Source: Sipunculus nudus (lineage: Eukaryota > Annelida > Sipuncula > Golfingiida > Sipunculidae). Taken from it: a stretch of DNA of 64,000 nt. Shown piece after piece: positions 25,046 to 37,749 of this stretch. The notes under the pieces were generated by a model. The model did no database searches, was not told the origin of the DNA, and saw nothing but the letters and a program-made list of their open reading frames with translations. Within the stretch, counting starts at the first letter, position 1. Every line of letters begins with the position of its first letter. Where the stretch lies: the NCBI GenBank assembly GCA_026874595.1, contig CM049306.1, positions 57,356,019 to 57,420,018 on the forward strand, written 5' to 3'. Position numbers and translations under genes: made by a program.

Positions 25046-26629
25046 TCCTTTACAAAAATGGAAAGATCGGTGGCCGACTTTAGAACTTTATTTCGGTTAA
25101 TCCATGTTTGTTGTATTGTATAACAGCTGACATTGTTCTGGTATGATGCTGTAATAGTGGTTTCAGTCACTGTACCATTACTGCTGCAGTCTAAACTTGG
25201 ATGCACCAGCTCAGAGACATCCATTCCTGATCTAATTTTAGTCCACCATCCAACTGTCTGGGCACCAGAATCAATAGGACATCAGTCATTCAGAGTGCTT
25301 CGCAGCCTTTATGTGTGCAAGATTGTAATTGTATCTCGGACTAATTAACAAGGTCCTGATTACAAACAATATTTTGATGAAATGTACTCATAAAAAAAAC
25401 TTCCTCAGGGACTCATAAACAATCACTGTTTATAGTAGGATTGTGAATTGCTGTCTTTGATTCAATACCATTAAGGATTTTTTTGCCTTTTGCTTCATTT
25501 ATAAATTTGATTATTATACAATCATACTCTGTGCCGGAGAGGTTTATCTACTGAAAAGCAGATTTGGACATCTTGTAGTTTACTTCACAGCATTTAACAT
25601 GAATTTGTGGTTATTTTAAAAATAGGAAAACCTGAATGGTTTTTTCATGCCCTGCTTCAGTCAGTGGGAGAGGTGCTTTACTTTTCCAGGGAGGGGGGGG
25701 GGGGGGTGTTCAGAGAAGAAACCATTAAAGTTAAGCAAAAGGCTGCTTACCATGCAGTCATTATGAAACAGTTGTAATTTAAATTTTAAGATATAAATTT
25801 ATAAAGATTTATTTTTTTAATGGTATCTGTCATTAATGCTATATCCTCACATTTATCATCAATTAGGGTCCTTTGGAGATACAACAGATCCTTGTCGGGT
25901 CTGGTCAGGTATGTCAGACATTGTTTCTTTGTGTCTGGCCAGGTATTGCAGACATTGTTTTCATGTTTTGATTCCTGGCTCCTGGACTGTATTTGTCTTC
26001 TCTGACATGACAGATACTGTGTTCATATTCTGATTCCTTGCTTCTTGACTTTCTTAATTCTTGTACCAGTATAAGGGTAGGGACTTGGATCAGTGCAGAG
26101 GAAAAACTTATTTCAGGAAGACCTATTTCCACTACAGCTGAATGTAAGTAGCCAATATTGAAGGTACTACAAGTGTGGATGCTTCCTCTTACACCCAGCG
26201 CTCTTAGCTAAATCTGATTTCTGATTTATTTAGAGACACAGCTCTTACTGTCGGCTGTCTTAAGTACTATTTATGTTTTGTTGCAAGTGAAGACAAAGGT
26301 AATAGTCTCAGGGATGATTACTCTTAGGTTTGTTGTTAAAATCCTCCAGTTTAAAGCAACAGGTCTTCAGTGTTCAGCCCAAAGTGCTTGTTGCCCTTCA
26401 TATGGAGAAATGAGTTTGGTAAAAAACTAGTAGTTAAACAAATATGAGGTGTAAGTCCAATCAGAAAATCTATTGTTATATCTTTTATGCAATATCAGTG
26501 TCCACATCTAAAATTAGGCTTAAGGTATGCAGGGCATAGTTTGATATAAATCAAGTTCAGTTTTTCTGATTTCATAAATAATTATCACCATGAGGTGTTT
26601 AAATCACCTGTCTGACCCTTTATAAACTC
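25046..26629. other. non-coding, poly(G) at 25693-25706
   Basis: No gene supported. Contains a run of 14 G, and a short imperfect repeat of CTGG(C/T)CAGGTATG(T/C)CAGACATTG type near 25.9 kb. Confidence 0.5.
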
Positions 26630-26915
26630 AAGGTTATCCCTTGGAGCTTTTATAAAAATAGGCAGGAAAAAACGTGGATATCACAGCACACAAGCTGCCT
26701 GTTTTTTTTTCATCAATGTGTTTATATTATGTGGGGGCCCCGCCAAATAAAACAAATTCAACAAGGGCTCCTGGTGGAAAGTTAGATAAGCCACAGCTTA
26801 ATTTGCGAATTTGCTTTTTGCAGCAAGTGACCTTTCTACCTCAGCATATATGCAACCTACCACCTTTGGTTACATGTTATTACAAACATGTTGATAAATA
26901 AGTTTATACATCCTT
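26630..26915 (-). mobile_element. SINE family B, copy 2 (reverse)
   Basis: Aligns with the 14.74-15.08 kb copy in the same orientation. Shared parts include TTTATAAAAATAGGC, the GTGGGGGCCCCGCC-AAATAAA block, GCAACCTACCACCTTTGGTT, and the AACATGTTGATAAATAAGTT end. Confidence 0.6.
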
Positions 26916-28080
26916 AATGGAAGCGTTTTTTTTTTTAAATAAAAATATTTAAATATGATAAAAAATCAGATCTTAGACAAGTTCTCTTTATGATTTCTGT
27001 AATGTTGATAATTGTCATAAGACTTTTGCTATGTGCTTAGATTGATGTGAAAGTATATTATAGTTTATTATATATTATTGAATATTATAGTTTTATGTTT
27101 AAATATAAATTAAAGCCATAAAACCAGGTACTTATGATCATTATGATCATACTTATGATCAATTTGTGATATTAGTAAATTCTGGATTCTCAAGAACTTT
27201 GTTTTGCTGAAACTGAATAAATACCAGACATGATAAGAATACTTTGCAAATATATTTGAATGCGAATATGAATATATGTACTCCATAATTTCATGCATAA
27301 AAATAGGAATAAAGGTATAAATGAAAGTATTTGAATACAAATGCAAATACTTTCAAAATGTAATCATGAATGTATTCATGAATATATTCTATAATATTAT
27401 TTTAATAATCATTTATTTTGATTATATTATTAAAAGATCTTTTCATATGATGCTGTTATTATTTTTAATTTAAATTATATTTGACACAATATTTGTTTTT
27501 AATTTATAATAAATAGTTATATTATTTAAGTTTTATTCTTGGGTAGGAATAACCAGTAATTATTAAATAAAAGTTCTCATTTGTAAAAATCAGAATTACC
27601 ATGACTGATAATGGACAGGTTTTTTTTTCAAATAATTCTACTGCAATGTAGATAAAGTTATATGGCCAAGTCAAAACCTATGTGAAAATAGCACACCATT
27701 TCCAACTGTATATAATATAAATGACATCAGTCCTCTTCCCTGACTCCAAGGATATTATCATAATCTTACATAACTTGAGTTAAACACCATCTGCTCATAA
27801 TACAGCTTATATTACCACACAAAACCTGCACTTGCCTACCTCCTTTTCCAAATCATATTTGTGTGAGCATATAAAACCCATGGGTTCCTTGTTACCTTTT
27901 TTCAACAACCATGCAATACTAAATGAGTTGGTGATACATCCCATGTTTCACTCCTGTGATATGAAGGAGTGAAAATTGTCTTTCTGTATTATAATTGTAT
28001 TTATAATGGAAAATGGTACAATGCAATACCAAATGAGTTGGTAAAACAACCAATGTTTCACTCATGAGATCATAAAAGCA
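26916..28080. other. very AT-rich non-coding
   Basis: Short TATTTGAATG/CATGAATATATT repeats near 27.2-27.4 kb. No gene. Confidence 0.55.
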
Positions 28081-28335
28081 TGGATCGCAATATGGGCTGG
28101 TCAAGTTTAGGATCGCAATCTTGGCTGGACTGATCTTAGATCTGTCCAGACCAGATTGCAATCCTGAAGCAAGAAAGACAGGATCGCAGTCTGGGCCGGA
28201 CTAAACTGCGATCACAATCTAGGTTGGACGGATCTAAGATCTGGCCAGCCTGGATTGCGATCGCAGTTTGGGCCGGCCTGAACTGCGATCGCAATTTGGG
28301 CTGGACAGATCTAAGATCCGTCCAGATCGCGATCT
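28081..28335. repeat. array of GATC palindromes
   Basis: Three 25-bp near-perfect palindromes lie at 28125-28149, 28224-28248 and 28301-28325, of the type CTGGACAGATCTAAGATCCG then TCCAG. They are separated by copies of GATCGCAATCTGGGC and its complement, including two GCGATCGC sites. Spacing is 99 and 77 bp. Confidence 0.8.
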
Positions 28336-29105
28336 GGGCCTTGACATATACACAGAGGAAACCAGAAATCATATTCTTTTCAGAGCTAGGGGAATGTGAA
28401 CCTTTAAGGATATCAGCGCAGTTGACATGAGTGAGAAATTCCACACACTGTATGGGCTGTTAAGGCCAGGAAATGTTTATCTGTATAAAAACACTTCAAA
28501 TGCCATACATTAAAGCAAGCACCTTAAATCTGACCACTGTAAATTTGTGAGGTGTAGCATTTATAGTTCATAATTTTTTTCCTTTAGTTAAAAACCATTG
28601 CCAAGAAATTAATGTTTTGATTTCATTACTTCAGATCCATTCATTTGTCCAGTCTTAATATGTCATGATGGAAGCAGTTCAGTTGGCTTTTGGGACACTT
28701 TTTAAAATCTCTTATTCCAACCATAATTTGAAGATTTGGATGTTGTTAAAAAAAAAGTTATTCTGCAGTATACTTTGCCAACACATGTCCCAATGAAACC
28801 AAACTTGCCCTGCAGAATGATTCTCACCAGAAAGTCCACATAGTGGTGTCTTGTAACATTTCCATGCCCTTATCACACCCTGACAGGTTCATTTGTCCCA
28901 GTTTATGGTAACTACTAATAGGTTCTGCCATTTGGAATAACACTAAAACATGGATGTCACAAGTCACATGTGGAAATTATGGGTACATTGCTAGTAATAA
29001 TAGCATCACAGTTGGCTGTGTGGCAATGATGGTTATCCTTGGAAGATCTTTATAGCATCACATGCTTACAACTTGGCAACATGTGGTCAAAGATAATTCC
29101 TTAAT
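28336..29105. other. non-coding, nothing recognised
   Basis: No supported feature. Confidence 0.55.
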
Positions 29106-29117
29106 GAGCTTTGAGAG

Positions 29118-29515
29118 AACTGGCTTCTGTGGCTCAGGGGTAGAGCACCTTACTCAAAGCCAGGAGGTCATGAGTTCAAATCTCAGCTGATGGGGTGGGC
29201 CCCCACCCCCCAGGGTGAGCACTCTGCATGCTTAATGGGAAGGCTGTGCCCCACAACCTTGTATCACTCACAAATGAGTGCTTCTTTGGGGGGTTCTTTT
29301 TTTTAACCCAGCAATTGAGATGATTACACACCAGGACCTGCAGGTGCGGTAGACACTTGGCTTGGATGATACCAGGATACAAAAATAATATGATTGGAAG
29401 TCATTGCTACTGCCCTGTCATGTAGTAGTCCCAAACTGAAATGGAACTCTGCAGATATACATAATTAGATTAAGAATTAAATAAGTGAGCAAAAATCTTT
29501 ATAAAAAAAAGAAAA
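29118..29515 (+). mobile_element. tRNA-derived SINE family A, copy 1, with target duplication
   Basis: The head contains a tRNA-type A box (TGGCTCAGGGGTAGAGC) and B box (GAGTTCAAATC) in the right order and spacing. A unique body follows, and the tail ends in A-rich sequence. A 12-bp direct repeat GAGCTTTGAGAG flanks it exactly (29106-29117 and 29516-29527), a clear retroposition target duplication. The body matches 50.05-50.38 kb (GCTTAATGGGAAGGC, GATTACRCACC, CTGCAGGTGC-type segments). Confidence 0.88.
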
Positions 29516-29637
29516 GAGCTTTGAGAGCATGACATACTGATGCCACCTTTGCTAGGTTAGGTATAAGATAATCCCTAGGAAAACTTGCGCAAGTTACATG
29601 CGTGTGTTACATGCGCAAATTTCTTGACTATGAATTA

Positions 29638-30593
29638 CAGTCTAACCGACTAATATGACCACCAAAGGGACTGGGCACAAGTGGTTGTATTAGACCGGTG
29701 GTTGTATTAGACAGGTTCTGAAAAATTTAAGAACTGCACAAATTTAGATGACTTGTTTGGAGGAAGTATGCATATTAGTAGGCCTGCCACGTTTAGATGA
29801 CTTTTTTTTTTTTTATTAATTTCTGTCTAGACAACTTTTACAGAACGTCAGACCATTTACATAAAAAGGCAAATTTCCAGGCCATAGTTCAATTTTGAAC
29901 AATTTCAAATCACTTCCTAGAATGATTATGGCTGTCAGAAATTTGTGGCGGAAGCCACCTTCACAGGCAGGGAGCAGCTCTTTATTTCTCTAGTGGAACA
30001 TTTTTAATAACTATGCGCTTTCTATAAACCCAACGTTATGAAAAAAAACTGCCTTGTCAGCTACAAACCCCATATGAAGGACTCAAAATTGTTTGCTGAC
30101 GTCATTGGGTACTAGCATCACTTGCTTCATATGAACATCATAGATCATGACTCTTTGTAATAAAACCTTTCATGACACACTGAATAGATAAAGCAAACCA
30201 CAGGGGCAAAGGTCAAAGATTATCTTAGGGAGGGACATCCAATCATGTGTGGTCGTGTGATCCATTCACGTAACCTAGCCGGGGCTCCGGGCCAAGGGTC
30301 GGCCCAGGGTCCTCCAAAACGACCACCAGTAAAACAAACAGCAGTGCAAGTGACTGCAGCTTCATGCATGGTCAATCAACCGACTGGTCAGGGCTGGTCA
30401 GTGAGTAGCTCAATGAGCTCCTACATAAGGCAGGTCAATATATCACTTTGGTCAGGAAAAAAAACTGCCCATAAACTGTAATAGCCTGGTGGTCGTATTT
30501 CACAGGTTTTATCTATAGATAATATAACAGAAGGGGTTAATATCAAGCCAGTTGGCTGCATTTCACAGGTGGTCATTCAGACAGGTTGGACTA
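29638..30593. mobile_element. Tigger/pogo-like non-autonomous element, copy 1
   Basis: The left end CAGTCTAACC...TGACCACC and the inverted right end TAGTCCAACC...TGACCACC are 26-bp TIRs with conserved AACC at positions 7-10 and GACCACC at 20-26. TA flanks both sides. Subterminal direct copies of GTGGTTGTATTAGAC lie inside the left end. It has the same end layout as the element at 38838-39987. No transposase recognised. Confidence 0.7.
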
Positions 30594-30639
30594 TATATGA
30601 TAAAATTATTGAATCCTCTTTGCAATGTCACTTGTGTTG

Positions 30640-30819
30640 GCAGATTATGACCAGTTACAGATCGAGTTTGTGTTTCGTCCCGGTTGACCTACTTTTGACT
30701 GTATGACAGCTCCTGAACATAGAAAATTTCATGAAAAAATAAAAAATTTATAGACTTTAACAAATATTTCTAATTTGCTCCAGGCAGGGGGGAATTTGTG
30801 TCGTTCCGACACATCTAGT
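30640..30819 (+). mobile_element. Helitron-like 3' end, 5' limit unknown
   Basis: TGTGTCG, TTC, CGACACA (perfect 7-bp stem at 30797-30813) is followed by T and CTAGT, the standard Helitron terminus layout. Upstream sequence with CAGTTACAGATCGAGTTTG is probably part of the element. The left boundary was not found. Confidence 0.55.
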
Positions 30820-31500
30820 GTTTGAAGTGATTAAGTTCAATTTGCAAAACTTAAAGCTTATATGATTCTTGTATACTGTTCACTGTAATCCTTGGCTGAT
30901 TAGGAATGTTTCTGCTTTCTGACAGCAGGAACTTATCTTGTTGTATGGATATCCTTGTACCTTACGTGACAGTAATGTGAGTAGGGGATTAACAGAGAGG
31001 TTCTCTTGATGAATGTTCCTCTATAAAGCCCCAAAGCTTCTGGACCGTGAGTCCACTTGGGATGATGCAGGCATCTATCTTCCAGACACTGAGCCAGCTC
31101 ACAATGTCTGCAGGATCGATTCTATACCCCACTCCTTTACTAACCTACATCTTGTATTATTAGGAAACAATGACCTCAGTTTACAAGCTCCTCATGTCTT
31201 ATATGGAATTTGTCTTCTTCATTCCTTATCTTATTTGAGGCTGTTAGTTTCCTTATTTACTGTTGATAAATGTATAATCAATTAAATCAGCGAAACCAGT
31301 ACACTCATCCTCCAGTTTCAGGGTCTGGAAACAGGGTGAGTACCAGTAAATGTTCTTCAAATAACCTTTGAAGTCAGCTATTCACATGCCTTTTCTGCAG
31401 AATTATGCAATTTCTGGCTTACTCTACTTACAGTTCATATAAAGAACTGTGGGTAATTCCTGTTGAGAAAAGCTCTTATAATGCCTCTATGATGGAAGCA
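30820..31500. other. non-coding, nothing recognised
   Basis: No supported feature. The frame starting 31013 has a GTGAGT after LLD but no acceptable start or family. Confidence 0.5.
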
Positions 31501-31502
31501 TA

Positions 31503-31985
31503 TTGTACTTGCATTAACACAGAGTTTGCTGGTGACACTGTTAAAAACGTCCAACTACAGAGTGTGATGTAATGAATGTACATGGTACTTGCATTAACAC
31601 AGAGTTTGCTGGTGACACTGTTAAAAACGTCCAACTACAGAGTGTGATGTAATGAATGTACATGGTACTTGCATTAACACAGAGTTTGCTGGTGACACTG
31701 TTAAAAACGTCCAACTACAGAGTGTGATGTAATGAATGTACATGGTACTTGCATTAACACAGAGTTTGCTGGTGACACTGTTAAAAACGTCCAACTACAG
31801 AGTGTGATGTAATGAATGTACATGGTACTTGCATTAACACAGAGTTTGCTGGTGACACTGTGAAAAAACATCCACCTTCAAGGTGTGAAATGATGGATGC
31901 ACAAGGTATTTGGGTTAACATAGTTTGCTTGTGACACAATTAAAAACCCCCAACTACAGAGTGTGAAATGGAATAAGATGGACAA
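31503..31985. repeat. 80-bp tandem repeat, about 6 copies
   Basis: Units beginning TGGTACTTGCATTAACACAG recur at 31503, 31583, 31663, 31743 and 31823 with near identity. They are followed by one clearly diverged copy. The identity between units points to recent expansion. Confidence 0.95.
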
Positions 31986-32204
31986 CCATAGACAGATCAC
32001 TGCAAAGACATTTCCTATTTAAGTTTGTGCTTTTCTGTTTAAATAAACATAGAAAAAAAAATATTTGTACCCTGATATATATCCTTACTTTTCCCATGGT
32101 ATAACCTGAAATAATTAGTCAGTAAAAAAAATTCTTATAACAATTTATTTTGGCCCTACCTACCCAATTTTGTTTTTGCTATGATATCAGAATCAAAGAA
32201 CTTT
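31986..32204. other. non-coding
   Basis: No supported feature. Confidence 0.5.
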
Positions 32205-32330
32205 TTTTGGCATATGCTTAGTTGGTTGATGGCATATAAGTGGAAGTTGAGAGGTCACTAGTTGAAAAAACACTTTGTGCAAAACTTATTTCATGTTACT
32301 GGCTTATTGATGATTGTACGCTATGCAGCA
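32205..32330 (+). mobile_element. SINE family B, partial head
   Basis: GCTTAGTTGGTTGATGGCAT resembles a tRNA A box and GAGGTCACTAGTTGAAAAAA a B box, at tRNA-like spacing. The B-box part matches the 45.9-kb copy (AAAGGTCACTGGTTGAAAGA). The body is not recognisable beyond about 32330. Confidence 0.5.
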
Positions 32331-33469
32331 AGAAACAGACTCCTGTGATTCCATAAATACATATGCATATTCGATATATATGCAGCAAAACTGATGATAT
32401 AGTAAAACACAACTAGGAGTAGAGAAATCATCTGCGAGAGGAAGACCCCATGACTGACATCAAAGTGTGGGATTCCCCAATCTGTTATAATGCTTAAGCA
32501 TTTTTAATTACTAGACTAAGTGATCGAAATGCACTGCATATGCATACATATATTTGTGTACTGTATATGCATATACGGAATCACTCTAGAAAAATAATGT
32601 GTCTGATTCCTAGCAGCATACGCATTCATAACACTTATTCACTGCACATGCATATATAATGGAATGCTAACATAATCCTGTCAATTTTAATTACCTGGGA
32701 AGTGGTATTCAGCTTAAAGTTATGACCAATGGCTTATGTTTTTGCTGTTTACCTAATAGAAAATAATTAATAAAGACAAAAGAGAATGCAGGCAGGCAGT
32801 GATGTGTGTTTTATGACTAATGCAGCAGATTGTGAATAAAAAAATCTGAATACCTTCAGCAGAATTCAATCAGGATCAAAAAGTATTTTGAATGAGGAAA
32901 CATTAAACTATACAAAAACAGAATTCCTCACTGTGTGAGCTGCAGTTAATCATGAAGTTAACTATTATCTCTGCAGAAGTTACTACGCATCATGAGAAAA
33001 AGGTTGATATCAAATCTGTACATCCCTGTAGAGGAGCAGGAAAGACTGTAAGCACTGAGGAAAAAACAGTAATCAAAATGTCATGAACAAAGAGTAGCTC
33101 ATGTAATCAACAGAAACACACTGCCAGTGGTTTTTAGACTTACCCTGATGTAACAGTGTTGGAATCGTGTGCAGAATAGAGGTGAAATCTCTGTTCTGCA
33201 GGGAAGGCTTTGTAGGTACAATTATCGTGGAATTCAAAGATACATAAGAGGAACAACTCTAGATACATACAAAAATGAGAAAATAACAACTATAATTACA
33301 TAAATGTTAGAGGGAACCAACTGTAGATACATGAAAAATGAGAAAGGACAAACTATAGATCTATTTATCTAAGAGTATGAGAGAGAACTGTTGATCCATA
33401 TATACAGAAAGAGAGAAGATGAAAGAGATGACATGGAATGCCAGCCTTTTTACTCAATTCTATCTTCTT
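32331..33469. other. non-coding, nothing recognised
   Basis: AT-rich, with short CATATGCATA-type palindromic strings near 32.35-32.66 kb. Confidence 0.5.
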
Positions 33470-33735
33470 CACCTGCTTGCTTTTCTTTGTGGTCTTCCTC
33501 CTCCTGAACCTACTGGCCTGGTTGCTGGCACCGCTCTCCTCCTCCACCTGCCAGCAATGTTACTGTTGCCTTTTCCTCAGTCATTTCTGGCTTGGTTGCT
33601 GTCACCTTTCTCCTACTCCACCTGCCAGCACTGTGTTTTTTGTCTTCTCCTCAAACACCTGATGGTTGGTTTGCAGTCTCCTCTTTCCTTCAAATGCTAG
33701 CCATGTAAATTTCTGTCACTTCTAGTTTACAACTC
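33470..33735. repeat. pyrimidine-rich minisatellite, about 75-bp unit
   Basis: Three to four degenerate copies of GGTTGCTGGCACC-CTCTCCTCCTCCACCTGCCAGCA type. The hydrophobic Leu-rich frames read across it are a by-product of the CT-rich composition. Confidence 0.65.
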
Positions 33736-35608
33736 CAGTCTTTCCAGTATTCTTCTTCTATGTACTGTGATACACTTACTGCCAGTTTCCTTTTCCCAGG
33801 GACTATTAGCCTAAATTCTGTTTATATTCCCAGGTTATCATTATCACAGCAAATACCTGATTTCAGTTCTGATATACTTCATTTGCATGACTGGTTGAGC
33901 ATAAATGGAAATCATTAGTTATGTGTGACCAAAGAAATTATCCATTGATCCTGGAAGCAAGTTCTAATACCTGCCTGCATGAAAGACCAACAAATGATGC
34001 TTCAAGACTATGAGACATGCCAGGCTGCAGTATGTCATGATATTACAGCATGTTACCTGTCACTTGTTCATGTTACGGGCACAAGTGCCATCTTAGGTGA
34101 ATATTGCCCATTCAGGGGACTTCATTATGTATGTTTTTGAGCCTGAAGGGGGGCAATATGGTCATGAAATGTTCAGCAGAGGTGGATGTTTTGTAATGTG
34201 TTTCAATAAGTTGCTTTTTAGATGTAATTGTCATGTACCATGAAAACATGACTGGAGATGTAAACGTCTGGTGTGAGGCTGCTTGGTATACAGGACACAG
34301 GTGGTTCCTTTACTTCCAATCACAGCTACCTCAAAGCATATAACTCGTACTGGATAGAATAATCATGATTAAAACAGAATTTGATATTCAGTCAGATACA
34401 TGCATGCTGATTAAATATATTATATGTTAGATGATATAAAATAGATAAGTAGCAGTTAGCCCAAAATATTACAAACCATACATTGCAAAAAAACATTCAA
34501 TACAATTAGCACTGGATACAATATCACACACCTTAATTAATTGCCAGGATGAACATATAAAACTGATTAATTGCATAGCATCAGATAACCTGCTTGAAGT
34601 ACAATACTGGGGATAGTTTTATTCCTGGGGGTATTAATATTGTTAATTTCCGCTGTTATCAATCTACACATATTTAAGTGCCTGACAAACTTTTATTTTA
34701 TAAGAAGAAAGATAACTAGCCTGCCTTCACTTTCTTTATAGAACACCCTATACATATAAAAGGAATTTAATCCAAAATGTTGTTTCATAAGATTTTTTTA
34801 AACTGTAGTTTGTCCCATGGTCTGTGTCCAAATTTATGTCAGTTATTATATTTTATTAGAATATCTTAAAAGACAAATCCACAAAATTTAAGGCCCACAA
34901 AAACACTCTTTGGTATTAAGGACAAGTATCTTTTAGAGGTCACCATTCTGTAGTGTTGATTCTTAATGAATACTGATTCAATTTATATTAATTTTATACT
35001 GACATAATGAAAAATTATAATCAAATTGAAGCTGAGCAGCTGGACCCCAAAGACATCCAGTTCTAGGTTTTCCTAATTTGTCATTTTTCTTCAGACTAGA
35101 GACCAAACAAAAATTGTCAAATAAAAATAAAGTTTAAGAAATTTGGTACTACATGCAACTTCTTTGGCAACATTTCTGTGCCATTTGAGCTGCTCTCTAT
35201 ACAAAAGAAAGTCAGAGAATTGAATTAGTTAATGTTCAAGTTACCTTAATGGCTTATCATTTGATCTTTACATGCTTTACATTGAAATGAACAGTTTCAG
35301 GTATGTTTTGTGTGCTGTGGTGTTCCCTTGCTTCATTTAAGGACATACAAATTATGTAAAATGAGTTGTGCCTTTTGTCATTTTGAGCTTGCTTTATGGT
35401 CAAATGAGACTTCCTGGGTACAGGTGTTTTAATGGCTCTAATTCAATGTAGGCAATCTGAAATTTATGTATCAAAGAAGACACCTATTCCAGTTGTGCAA
35501 ATTAAATCATATTGTGGAGAAGATACATTTCTAACGCACAAACTAAGGTGAGAGTAGAATTATATATTTAAATTTCAAAATAAATGATATCATATAAAAT
35601 GCATCACA
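33736..35608. other. AT-rich non-coding
   Basis: No supported feature. Confidence 0.55.
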
Positions 35609-37053
35609 ATTGATCTGCCAAAACAGGGTTTTGCGGATACTATGTTTTCAGTCAGACGCCACCACCACATAGGTTTCCGGAGAACTCCTCCGTAACCACT
35701 GGGCAGAATTTTTTTCAGATTTATAATTGGGTCACATGTGGACTGCTGCGCCCTTATCTTTGGTTGACCTCTGACCTTTCCTCTCTGCCCAGCATACATT
35801 TGTGTGTCTGTTTCCACACATAAACCTTACATATCTCGGAAACCGTTTGACCGATCAGGCTAAAAATTTTGCACAAATGTAGCCCTTGGATAGCTTAATA
35901 TCATACACTAAAAATGGTGGCCCCAACTGCAACCATTTAATGCACAGCTTCCATCTGTTCGTCTGCCTTAGGATAAAATCTCTCATATCTCTGCATTGGT
36001 TGGACTTATCCACCTGAAATTTTGCATGTGTATACATCCTGGATAGCTTTCCTGATTTTATGACAGGTGGCGCCACCTACATTCATGTTAACACTGCAGA
36101 CCTCCAAGCTCACATCTTGGGAACTGTCTGACTAATTGGGCCAAAATTTTGCATGTGTATAGATCTCACATAGCTTTTTATCATATGCAAAACTGGTGGC
36201 GCCTCCTGCAACCATTTTTGCACAGCGTCCATCTGTTTATCTGCCTTGGGATAAAATCACTCATATACAAGTAGTGGTTTGACTTATGTGCCTGAAATTT
36301 TGCAGGTTTATACATATTGAATAGCTTTCTGGACTTTGTGGAAGGTGGCGCCACCTACATTTATGTTTACGCTGCAAACAACCAAGCATATATCTTAGGA
36401 CTTGTTTGCTGTATCCTCCTGAAATTTTGCATGTGTATAGATCTAATATATCTCTTTATCATACATAAATCTCGAGGCCTCACCTGCACAGCGTCCATCT
36501 GTTTGTCTGCCATGGGCTAAAATCACTCGTATCTCAGTAGTGGTTTGAATTATCTGCATAAAATTTTGCATGTTTATACATCTTGGATAGCTTTCTCAAT
36601 TTTGTGGCAGGTGGCACCACCCACATTAAGTTTACGCTGCAGACATTCAGGCATATATCTAAGGACTGGTGTGACATATCCCCCTGAACTTTTGCATGTG
36701 TATAGATCTCACATAGCTCTTTATCATACACAAGATTGGTGGCCCCACCTGCCACCATTTTTGCACAGCGTCCTTTGTTTGTCTGCTGTGGGATAAAATC
36801 ACTCATATACAAGTAGTGGTTTGACTTATCTGCCTAAAATTTTGCATATGAATACAGCTAAGACAGCTTTCTGGATTTTGTGGTAGGTGGTGCAACCTAC
36901 ATACACATTTGGGCTTCATGCAGACATCCATGCTAATATGCAACACACCTCACTCTATTTCCCCTTGCCACTCAATCCAGGCCTCACTTCACCCGTCATA
37001 CTCTGATTTCCGTGGATACACATAGTCGCTTGTCGACTACCCGTATTCGAGTT
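35609..37053 (+). mobile_element. H1 element, copy 3 (diverged)
   Basis: Same 5' hairpin region (ATCTGCCAAAACAGGGTTTT then GCGGATAC), and 3' end GTCGCTTGTCGACTACCCGT then ATTCGAGTT. Internal units are more diverged than in copies 1, 2 and 4, and the terminal CTAG has become CGAG. This is probably the oldest copy. Confidence 0.78.
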
Positions 37054-37749
37054 AAGATTACATTTTAAAACAGAAACGATTAACTGGCTCATCTGAGATG
37101 GACAGATCAGGATTTCAATCTAATCTTGTTGTATTTAAAGTCTATTTTCATTTCAGTTTTAACTATTACCGGTATCTATACGTAATTTTATATATATAAT
37201 GTGAGCATGTCCAGCTTGAAAAATCAAATAATTATAAAAAATGAGAAATTTTAAAATTAATCAAGCAAAGTGAAACAGTTTATGCAACATGAAGTTTTTG
37301 TAACCCACAGACTAGCTCAGCAATTTTCCAAAATATCCATCCTGTAAGAACATTGAGATGTGCTGTTTGTGTTGGTTCAGGTAACAGGGAAATCCCCAGT
37401 GCCGGGTAAAACAGTGTTTTTGTTTCAAGATTGTAAGCTCTTGTTGAGTAAATGGTATCCCTAATTGGTCATATGCTACTACTGATAGGCTTTCATGGAT
37501 CCAGCTGTCACGGCAGGCCAAGCATGTTCATTATATAGTCTTCATTTTGTCTTGTGGGTGAGAGACTTCAGGAAAAGATGTGTGGGTGACAGAAAGTAAC
37601 AGATGAGACAAGTAGCTGCTCAGTATGTAGGATGGCAGACTTCTATATTTAGCCTGGAATAAAGTAACCCCCTTACAGTGACAGAGTATTATGACATTTA
37701 CTGGTGGTCCCGCCTTCTTGTAGCTCTACACAGAGGCAGTTAAATATTG
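37054..37749. other. non-coding, nothing recognised
   Basis: No supported feature. Confidence 0.55.

Noticed and set aside
29118-29190. Functional tRNA gene
   Set aside because: A and B boxes are present but the acceptor stem does not pair, and the unit continues into a SINE body with a target duplication.
33365-33700. Leu-rich hydrophobic frames that look like membrane segments
   Set aside because: Both + frames read the same CT-rich minisatellite and the hydrophobicity comes from base composition.
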